From the NCBI GenBank assembly GCA_030632405.1, contig DAOVUU010000221.1:1-5292 (forward strand): 5,292 nt of DNA. The letters run 5' to 3'. This document shows, one piece after another, positions 1 through 5,188 of this stretch (the stretch's first letter is position 1; every line of letters starts with the position of its first letter). Position numbers and translations under genes: made by a program. This DNA is from Desulfobulbaceae bacterium (GTDB taxonomy: Bacteria > Desulfobacterota > Desulfobulbia > Desulfobulbales > Desulfocapsaceae). A model generated the notes under the pieces. It saw only the letters and a program-made list of their open reading frames with translations. It ran no database searches and was not told the DNA's origin.

Positions 1-801
1 GACCTCATTGGCAGCTTTTTTAATGATCTTAAGGCTAACCTGGAGTCTGTTTTCTGCATACGCTCCGAGTAGTCCCCGGTCACACAGTATATTGATTATT
101 CGTGGAATGCCTTTTGAAGTTTTAATAATAAATTTGATTGCTCTAGGAGAAAACAGCGAAATGTTGGACCCGCCCGCTATGTTGATCCTGTGGTGAATAT
201 ATTTTTCTACATCATCAGATTGTAACGGTTGGAGATGGTATCTGGAAGTGATACGCTGGTTGAACTGGGTCAGTTGCGGCCTGCTGAGCATGTCGCGTAA
301 TTCCGGCTGGCCGAGGAGTACGATCTGTAATAGTTTATGCGTGTTTGTTTCAAGATTGGTGAGCAGACGCAGTTGTTCCAACGCCTTGATGCCGAGGTTC
401 TGGGCTTCGTCGATTAACAGTGCGGTGCTTCTTCCTCTGGCATGTGCGTCAAGCAGATAACTGTTCAGGTTGTCAATGTATGTTTTGCCTGAGAGTGAAT
501 TTTTAGGGACAGGAATGTGGAGTTCTTCGCAGATTGTTCTGAGAAGTTCAGGAACTGTCAGTTTAGGGTTGAGAATTATTGCAATATCTGTTTTTTCAGG
601 GAGTTGTTCAATAAGGCAGCGGCTGACTGTTGTCTTTCCTGTCCCCACATCACCCGTCAGCAATATCAGGCACCCGTCGCTGCTGATGCCATAAAGAATA
701 TGGGCAAATGCCTCTCGATGCAATTTACTCATATAGAGATATCTGGGATCGGGAGCTATTGAAAAGGGCCTTTCTTTCAGGCCAAAATACTGAGTATACA
801 T
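1..801 (-). CDS. gspA: ExeA/GspA-type AAA ATPase, 3' end beyond the window
   Basis: The reverse strand reads open from an ATG at 801-799 to base 1 without a stop, giving the first 267 residues. The protein starts MYTQYFGLKERPF..DPRYLY, the typical opening of ExeA/GspA ATPases, which supports this start although no clear Shine-Dalgarno precedes it. Walker A is GDVGTGKT (residues 50-57) and Walker B is LLIDEAQ (128-134). A sensor-1-like segment IVLLGQPEL lies at 160-168, an FNQRI..R arginine segment at 180-187 and a sensor-2-like KGIPRIINILCD at 230-241. Family knowledge: ExeA works with ExeB at the inner membrane and uses ATP to help the T2SS secretin pass through or assemble in peptidoglycan. 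Full-length members often carry a C-terminal peptidoglycan-binding region, which would lie outside the window. It is transcribed divergently from gspF. Family members also occur in prophage, pilus and polysaccharide loci, so the T2SS role rests on the gspF and gspG neighbours. Confidence 0.93.
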   Translation of the reverse strand, partial: MYTQYFGLKERPFSIAPDPRYLYMSKLHREAFAHILYGISSDGCLILLTGDVGTGKTTVSRCLIEQLPEKTDIAIILNPKLTVPELLRTICEELHIPVPKNSLSGKTYIDNLNSYLLDAHARGRSTALLIDEAQNLGIKALEQLRLLTNLETNTHKLLQIVLLGQPELRDMLSRPQLTQFNQRITSRYHLQPLQSDDVEKYIHHRINIAGGSNISLFSPRAIKFIIKTSKGIPRIINILCDRGLLGAYAENRLQVSLKIIKKAANEV

Positions 802-853
802 AAGGTATTATGTAGTATCTGGAAAACGTGTTTATGAACTGAGAATTCGCTCC

Positions 854-885
854 TTGTTATACGGGAAATCAAATAGTAGTATAAT
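854..885 (+). promoter_or_regulatory. Weak candidate sigma-70 promoter for gspF
   Basis: A consensus -10 box TATAAT lies at 880-885. The best -35 candidates are TTGTTA at 854-859 (20-nt spacer, too long) and TTATAC at 857-862 (17-nt spacer, poor match). If it is used, the transcript would carry the 991-1053 hairpin in its 5' leader about 60 nt before the gspF start. The call rests on the -10 alone. Confidence 0.3.
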
Positions 886-990
886 ATACGGTGAAATCAC
901 AAACTTTGCTATTTTTCTTTAGGCCACTTTGAAAAATTGCCTTCTCGACCAATACTGTTGTTATGCTTGAAAATATATCCTTGTAATATT

Positions 991-1053
991 AGTCATCAGT
1001 TTTCAGTGTGCAGTTGTCAGTTACCGACAACTGCACACTGAAAACTGATGACT
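991..1053. repeat. Perfect 28-bp inverted repeat (hairpin) in gspF leader
   Basis: The left arm 991-1018 is exactly complementary to the right arm 1026-1053, around the 7-nt loop AGTTACC. The left arm is itself periodic: CAGT recurs at 997, 1004, 1011 and 1018, exactly every 7 nt, and is mirrored by ACTG at 1030, 1037 and 1044. The right arm is followed by TTCCGG and not by a T-run, and the preceding bases on the other strand give no clean U-tract either, so this is not a standard intrinsic terminator. Its position between two divergent genes also argues against terminator use. It is probably a dispersed palindromic repeat or a mobile-element relic; whether it acts in the gspF leader is unknown. 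Confidence 0.9.
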
Positions 1054-1117
1054 TCCGGTTGCGGGTAAAACTCGCCTTAGTCTACGAATACAGTTTAGTC
1101 CTAGTCAGGTATCTTTT

Positions 1118-2341
1118 ATGCCAGTATATGAATATCGGGCACTCGATAAAAAAGGGAAAAATCTTAAAGGGATAATTGATGCTGAAAGTGAATCCCAAGC
1201 CAGGTCGAAACTCCGTTCTTCCGGGAAGTACCCTGTTTCTATCAAAGAGAGTCTAAGTAAATCCGGTCTGGCGGGGAAAAAGAGTGGTACTATTGGTTTT
1301 TTTACACGCGTCAGATCTGAAGAAATCAATGTTATGACAAGGCAGCTGGCGACCCTGATTGGAGCTGGAATACCCCTGATCCAGGCCCTCACCTCTCTTG
1401 TCGAACAGACTGGCAATTCCAGCCTGAAAAAGGTCATTGCCCAGATCAAAGAATCGGTAAACGAGGGGAATACTCTTACCCAGGCACTTGGAGAGCATCC
1501 GAAGCTGTTTGCCTCTGTCTATGTGAATATGGTACGGGCTGGAGAGGCCTCCGGCTCGCTTGATGTTGTTCTTGAGAAGCTGGCCGATTTTGGAGAGAAG
1601 CAGGAGGTTCTGAAGGGAAGGTTACGGGCCGCTCTTATTTACCCCATCTTTATGGCCTTTATCGGCACGGCCATTCTTTTCGTTTTGATTACCTATATTG
1701 TTCCCAATATTACCCAGGTCTTCAATGATATGGGTAAGGTTCTGCCGCTGCCGACGCTTTTTCTTCTTGGCTTGAGTGAGTTCCTGAAAAGTTACTGGTG
1801 GGGATTGCTGATTGCAGCCAGCCTGGTGGTTCTGGGAGTACGATTGTCTATCCAGAAATCCTATGGTCGCAGTGTATGGGACCTGGTCAAATTGAAAAGC
1901 CCGGTAGTTGGGACGGTAATCCAAAAAGTGATCCTGGCAAGATTCGCCTCCACTTTAGGGAGTTTACTTGGCAGCGGTGTCGGACTGATGACTTCAATGA
2001 AAATCGTGCGTACTTTGGTTAATAATGTTCATGTTTCAGGGGTAATTGATGAAGCCATAATACAGATCCAGAAAGGACAGAATATGGCCGATTCCCTCTC
2101 CTCTTCTGTCTGGTTTCCTCCCATGTTTGTCCAGATGATTGCAGTTGGTGAACAGAGCGGCAGTCTGGAGGGAATGCTTAAAAAAGTTGCAAAAGCATAT
2201 GAAAGAGAGGTAGAGACATCAATAGTGGCGATGACCTCATTGATTGAACCGATAATGATAGTGGGTATGGGAGCGGCTGTGGGGTTTGTCGTGCTTTCAA
2301 TTTTGCTGCCGATTTTCGAGATGAACCAGATGATAGGATAG
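1118..2341 (+). CDS. gspF: Type II secretion inner-membrane platform protein GspF
   Basis: This 407-residue protein has the usual length for GspF and its standard opening, MPVYEYRALDKKGK. It has two T2SF domains. The first spans about 72-195, with RQLATLIGAGIPLIQAL at 75-91 and MVRAGEASGSLDVVLEKLADF-like residues at 138-158. The second spans about 274-398, with the matching segments at 276-297 and 340-358 (VGEQSGSLEGMLKK). Three membrane segments are visible at about 172-195, 226-243 and 377-399. The KVLPLPT motif at 207-213 before the second segment favours GspF over the type IV pilus homologue PilC. GspF sits in the inner membrane and couples the GspE ATPase and GspL/GspM to pseudopilus assembly. 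The start is supported by homology and a weak AGGT 7 nt upstream. gspE, normally directly upstream, is absent here; the divergent gspA takes that place. No intrinsic terminator is visible after the stop. Confidence 0.95.
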   Translation: MPVYEYRALDKKGKNLKGIIDAESESQARSKLRSSGKYPVSIKESLSKSGLAGKKSGTIGFFTRVRSEEINVMTRQLATLIGAGIPLIQALTSLVEQTGNSSLKKVIAQIKESVNEGNTLTQALGEHPKLFASVYVNMVRAGEASGSLDVVLEKLADFGEKQEVLKGRLRAALIYPIFMAFIGTAILFVLITYIVPNITQVFNDMGKVLPLPTLFLLGLSEFLKSYWWGLLIAASLVVLGVRLSIQKSYGRSVWDLVKLKSPVVGTVIQKVILARFASTLGSLLGSGVGLMTSMKIVRTLVNNVHVSGVIDEAIIQIQKGQNMADSLSSSVWFPPMFVQMIAVGEQSGSLEGMLKKVAKAYEREVETSIVAMTSLIEPIMIVGMGAAVGFVVLSILLPIFEMNQMIG

Positions 2342-2378
2342 ATATACAGAGTTCTTTTATTGGGATCGGCAGCTCTAG

Positions 2379-2407
2379 TGGACAAAAAAACAATGTTTGT
2401 GTATAAT
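2379..2407 (+). promoter_or_regulatory. Near-consensus sigma-70 promoter for the delta-60 gene
   Basis: The -35 box TGGACA (2379-2384, one mismatch to TTGACA) and the -10 box TATAAT (2402-2407, exact) are separated by 17 nt, the optimal spacing. Transcription would start near 2414 and produce a leader of about 360 nt that includes the whole 2460-2655 palindrome. The -35 box lies within a short inverted pair (2375-2384 with 2427-2437), which could be an operator or a coincidence. Confidence 0.6.
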
Positions 2408-2443
2408 TTATACTAAAATCCAATAGTGTCCAGTTAGAAAATT

Positions 2444-2463
2444 GCAAAGCATTTAAAACGGAT
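2444..2463 (+). repeat. Left imperfect direct repeat flanking the palindrome
   Basis: This 20-nt stretch (GCAAAGCATTTAAAACGGAT) recurs at 2660-2677 with two bases deleted and one substitution. Its last four bases overlap the outer end of the palindrome. It could be a target-site duplication that has diverged, or part of the element itself. Confidence 0.6.
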
Positions 2464-2655
2464 TCATGAATAACTTTTGTCCGCTTTTGACAGTAGATTT
2501 CTTGATTTTCAAATATTTTTCACATCCAATTTGTATCATGCGAGTTCCTCGCAGATAGCGTAGACTTCGAAGACTGATACAAATCAAATGTGAAAATATT
2601 AAGAAAATACTACGAAATTTACTGGATGACGCTTCCAAAAGTTACCCATGAATCC
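2460..2655. repeat. ~196-bp imperfect palindrome with structured centre (MITE-like)
   Basis: The left arm (2460-2538) and right arm (2575-2655) are inverted copies, matching at roughly three quarters of positions by eye with a few 1-2 nt gaps. The ends are exact (GGATTCATG at 2460-2468 against CATGAATCC at 2647-2655), and so are the inner 10 bp (ATTTGTATCA against TGATACAAAT). The 36-nt centre (2539-2574) has its own perfect hairpin, TGCGAG-TTC-CTCGCA at 2539-2553, and the 8-bp palindrome CTTCGAAG at 2565-2572. No transposase is encoded. The shape suits a miniature transposable element, or a long hairpin in the leader RNA of the next gene. I do not recognise the family. Confidence 0.85.
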
Positions 2656-2659
2656 TCCT

Positions 2660-2677
2660 GCAAAATTTAAACCGGAT
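2660..2677 (+). repeat. Right imperfect direct repeat flanking the palindrome
   Basis: GCAAAATTTAAACCGGAT is the partner of the repeat at 2444-2463. It begins 4 nt beyond the outer end of the palindrome's right arm, so the two copies bracket the element in direct orientation. Confidence 0.6.
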
Positions 2678-2765
2678 AATATTGACTAAAATTGGGATGT
2701 TCAGAAATAGAAGACTTTGAATTTTTTAAGATACTGTGAGAAAGTGAACATTGATAATATGAAAT

Positions 2766-2770
2766 CGAGG
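2766..2770 (+). promoter_or_regulatory. Ribosome binding site deciding the delta-60 gene start
   Basis: CGAGG lies 6 nt before the ATG at 2777, a good Shine-Dalgarno spacing. The upstream in-frame candidates, TTG at 2717 and ATG at 2759, have no comparable site. Starting at 2777 also gives a compact signal peptide with a short basic n-region. Confidence 0.6.
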
Positions 2771-2776
2771 TTGAAT

Positions 2777-5014
2777 ATGAGGAATTCAAAATTTGCAATA
2801 CAGGGGATCCTGCTGGTCATCTTTTACTGGTTTTTCTCTGCTGTTCCTGTTCTAGCCGTTGATCAGATCGATACTGCATTTGGTAGTGACGGCTTTACCG
2901 TAAAAGATTTTGGTATTGGTGACGACGAGGCACTAGCAATTGCGGTTCAGCCGGATGGGAAAATCCTTGTGGCGGGATACAGCAGTAATGGTGCGGTGAC
3001 TAATTTAACGGTGGCGCGTTACCTTGACGACGGAGTTCTGGATATCAGTTTCAACTATGATGGTGTATTCACCCTTAGTATGGGGTCGGGAGACAGTATC
3101 GCACGCTCTGTAGTCGTACAAAATGATGGACGGATTCTTGTTGCCGGTTCTACCTTTGATATGGAGCCAAGGCTTGCGGTGGTGGCTCTTACGGAAGATG
3201 GTTATCTCGATCAAATCTTTGGTGATAACGGACAGGTTGTGCTGCCGGTGACGGATGACACCATAACTACAACGGACCTTGAGATTGGTGTAGACGGTTC
3301 CATTTTTATTGCCGCGACGGTAGAAAACAGTGATTCAAGCAGCTATCCACTATTTGTGAAAATGAGTTCTGGTGGTGAAATTGATACTGATTTTGGTGAG
3401 AACGGTGTTGTTCAGCTGACGGCTGATTATCCTGTTGAAGTGTACGGTTTCGTGGTACTTGAGGAAGGGGGAATTCTTGCCGCCGGCTCAATTGAGCACG
3501 ATGAAATAATGCAGGCCGGGTTGTTAAGGCTCAACGCTGATGGAACACTGGATATGACCTTTGGCAATGATGGAGAATTTCTTTTGGAACTCGAAGGAAG
3601 CAGTTCCAGGGTAAATGATATCCTGGCAGAGTCAGCAGAGAGTGTCTTACTTGCGGGATATGTTGATAATGGAAATTTCCGTGAGGCATTTGCTGTTCGT
3701 TTTGAAGCAGACGGGACCCTCGATCCATATTTTGCAGGCACCGGGTTATTTAAGAGCGATCTTGGGTATGACAGTGTTGCATATAGTATAGCTGTACAGC
3801 AGGATAAGAGTGTTGTGCTTGCCGGTTTTGGTTCGTCCGGGCAGGGGAAAGATGTGATTGTCTGGAGTATATCAGGCGACAACGCACATTTGCTGTCCAG
3901 TGAGGATGAGGTGATATTGGACGCCGAACAGCAGATTGTATTGCGGGCATTGTCGCTGCGTGAGAGTGAGGAAATTGAGAGTGAAGATGATGTTCTGACG
4001 GAGCAACTGTCAGAATTTGTTGCACCACCTGTTATCACGGATATTGCCAGTGATGATGATATCGGTTATGCGGTAGTAGCACTGGAATCCGGACAGGTAC
4101 TCACGGCAGGTTCTTCCGGCAATGGTACCGATAAGGATTTTGTTCTTGTCCGTTACACAAGCGAAAACATAACAGCAACACTGGCTGCAGGGAGTTCGGC
4201 GGGAGGTGTCGCAACAGGTGATCTCAGGGTGATTACCAGCCCGGTAGTTGATATTACACGGGTAGGTGCTGTAAGTGGCGGGACTGTCTTTATTACCACC
4301 AGCCTCTCGTGCGATACCTCGTGCACTGCACAATGGCCCACTGACGGTATCCTTGATCCTGTTGGCTATGACAGTTGCTACACCCCGTGCCAGGACAAAC
4401 GCACTATCACGAGCAGGGGTGTTGTCTACGCTGTATATCAAAATCCGGTTTACAGGACGGCAGGTGAGGTAGATACAGGGGCGGATGACCCGGAGGACTC
4501 CGTTGGTGGATCACATATCTACGATACAGTTCGTTCAGGGCAGACAGAAGATGGCAGTGGGATCGGTTCATATGGAAGTGATATTCAGGAGATCACACCT
4601 AATATCACATATTATGTCAGGGCATATGCCATAACGGCCGACAATACGGTTGTTTATGGTAATCAGCTGACTTTTAAAACAGATGATGCCTGCTTTATCG
4701 CCACAGCCGCATATGGTACTCTTCTGGACGGTCATGTTACCCTCCTTCGTCAGTTTCGGGACGCCTACATGATGCCCTACGGCCTGGGAAGGAAGATTGT
4801 CGGCGTCTACTATCGTTTTTCTCCTGCAGTAGCCGATATTGTAAATGAAAATCTGTTGTTACGCGGTGTAGTACGGATAGCTTTGTGGCCGTTTGTCGGT
4901 CTGGCTCTGTTTATGCTCAAAGCTTCCTCGATAATAAAAATTATAGGAATTATACTGACTGCCTTTCTGGCCGGGTTTTGTCTGAGGTTGAAGGCCAGCA
5001 GTCACCAAAGTTGA
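2777..5014 (+). CDS. Exported delta-60 repeat protein with FN3-like region and CFI-box C-terminus
   Basis: This 745-residue protein begins with a signal peptide: MRNSKF, a hydrophobic core at 7-24 and likely cleavage after VLA at residue 27. Residues 30-370 hold six delta-60 repeats, with recurring VQPDGKILVAG-like cores and (A)DGxLDxxFGxxG junctions at about 89, 145, 203, 259 and 316. A partial seventh lies at 428-460 (GQVLTAGSSGNGTDKDFVLVRY-like, ending before 461), after an acidic insert at 371-427. The repeats probably close as a seven-bladed beta-propeller. An FN3-like region (about 483-635) ends with YYVRAYAITADNTVVYGNQ and carries two CX3C motifs (C512/C516 and C534/C538). A CFI-box, CFIATAAYG, lies at 639-647, then about 50 residues, hydrophobic stretches at 698-714 and 719-736, and a basic end RLKASSHQS. 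Family knowledge: delta-60 repeats and the CFI-box domain have no established function. The position between gspF and gspG suggests a T2SS link. Alternative starts are TTG at 2717 and ATG at 2759. Confidence 0.9.
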   Translation: MRNSKFAIQGILLVIFYWFFSAVPVLAVDQIDTAFGSDGFTVKDFGIGDDEALAIAVQPDGKILVAGYSSNGAVTNLTVARYLDDGVLDISFNYDGVFTLSMGSGDSIARSVVVQNDGRILVAGSTFDMEPRLAVVALTEDGYLDQIFGDNGQVVLPVTDDTITTTDLEIGVDGSIFIAATVENSDSSSYPLFVKMSSGGEIDTDFGENGVVQLTADYPVEVYGFVVLEEGGILAAGSIEHDEIMQAGLLRLNADGTLDMTFGNDGEFLLELEGSSSRVNDILAESAESVLLAGYVDNGNFREAFAVRFEADGTLDPYFAGTGLFKSDLGYDSVAYSIAVQQDKSVVLAGFGSSGQGKDVIVWSISGDNAHLLSSEDEVILDAEQQIVLRALSLRESEEIESEDDVLTEQLSEFVAPPVITDIASDDDIGYAVVALESGQVLTAGSSGNGTDKDFVLVRYTSENITATLAAGSSAGGVATGDLRVITSPVVDITRVGAVSGGTVFITTSLSCDTSCTAQWPTDGILDPVGYDSCYTPCQDKRTITSRGVVYAVYQNPVYRTAGEVDTGADDPEDSVGGSHIYDTVRSGQTEDGSGIGSYGSDIQEITPNITYYVRAYAITADNTVVYGNQLTFKTDDACFIATAAYGTLLDGHVTLLRQFRDAYMMPYGLGRKIVGVYYRFSPAVADIVNENLLLRGVVRIALWPFVGLALFMLKASSIIKIIGIILTAFLAGFCLRLKASSHQS

Positions 5015-5184
5015 TGGACTCGTAAAAAGGTCACTCAAAGTCATGGATGGCTAAGTCAAAAAGTTTGATATACGAGGCGTAGTGTTTTTTATAGGTACTC
5101 GACCATACATATGGTATGTCGAGTGTCTGTAAAAAAACCTACAACGAAGGAGATCGGACTTTTTACGACGCCACCAAAGTTGAT
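5003..5184. mobile_element. MITE-like palindromic element with 13-bp direct repeats
   Basis: The sequence CACCAAAGTTGAT occurs exactly at 5003-5015 and 5172-5184. Between the copies lies an imperfect palindrome. Its outer inverted repeats (5011-5029 and 5159-5177) share 16 of 19 bases around TCGTAAAAAG. Its inner arms (5079-5103 and 5118-5142) match at 20 of 25 positions, around a centre containing CATATG (5108-5113). The left half is longer by about 33 nt and seems to repeat the terminal motif (GATGG..AAAAAG at 5012 and again near 5046). No coding capacity is seen. The left direct repeat contains the stop codon of the preceding gene and the right one ends 4 nt before the gspG start. Because terminal and direct repeats overlap, the exact element ends are uncertain. 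Confidence 0.75.
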
Positions 5185-5188
5185 CATT

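Larger units (their letters stand above)
802..1117. other. Divergent intergenic region between gspA and gspF
   Basis: This 316-nt AT-rich gap separates the two divergent start codons, so promoters for both genes must lie in it or within the genes. I see no convincing small gene or RNA gene. Contents by eye are a TATAAT-like box on the plus strand at 880-885, a possible minus-strand pair (TTATAC, 17 nt, TATAAC) reading towards gspA between about 888 and 860, and the perfect hairpin at 991-1053 described separately. The last 64 nt before gspF contain a weak Shine-Dalgarno, AGGT at 1107-1110, 7 nt before the ATG. Confidence 0.6.
2342..2776. other. Long non-coding gap between gspF and the delta-60 gene
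   Basis: I see no credible gene in these 435 nt. They contain a near-consensus promoter (2379-2407), a large imperfect palindrome (2460-2655) with flanking direct repeats (2444-2463 and 2660-2677), and the Shine-Dalgarno of the downstream gene. An open minus-strand frame at 2453-2638 lies wholly inside the palindrome and is not supported as a gene. The gap suggests that the downstream gene has its own promoter and does not depend only on read-through from gspF. Confidence 0.6.

Noticed and set aside
248..762. Plus-strand open frames over the left end
   Set aside because: They are antisense to the ExeA/GspA-type ATPase, whose Walker motifs fix the minus-strand frame.
991..1053. Intrinsic terminator
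   Set aside because: The hairpin is perfect but has no T-run on either side, and it lies between divergent genes, not after a gene.
2375..2437. Insertion-sequence remnant with ends CTAGTGGACA and TGTCCAGTTAG
   Set aside because: Only about 10 bp pair, with a gap, there is no coding remnant, and the left copy is better explained as the -35 box of a promoter.
2453..2638. 61-codon minus-strand open frame
   Set aside because: It lies almost entirely inside the 2460-2655 palindrome, so its sequence is dictated by the inverted repeat, and no protein motif is visible.
2717..2776. Upstream starts (TTG 2717, ATG 2759) for the delta-60 gene
   Set aside because: Neither has a good Shine-Dalgarno, and both would add a polar 15-20 residue stretch before the signal peptide. 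They cannot be fully excluded.
3427..4038. 203-codon open frame on the minus strand
   Set aside because: It lies antisense to the well-supported delta-60 repeats, has a serine-rich low-complexity composition, and shows no family motif.
5079..5142. Intrinsic terminator after the delta-60 gene
   Set aside because: On the plus strand the hairpin is followed by an A-run and the T-run precedes it; on the minus strand the downstream side is likewise A-rich.
5147..5154. AAGGAGAT as the gspG ribosome binding site
   Set aside because: It is 34 nt before the gspG ATG and no usable start codon lies 5-10 nt after it; it falls within the right arm of the palindromic element.
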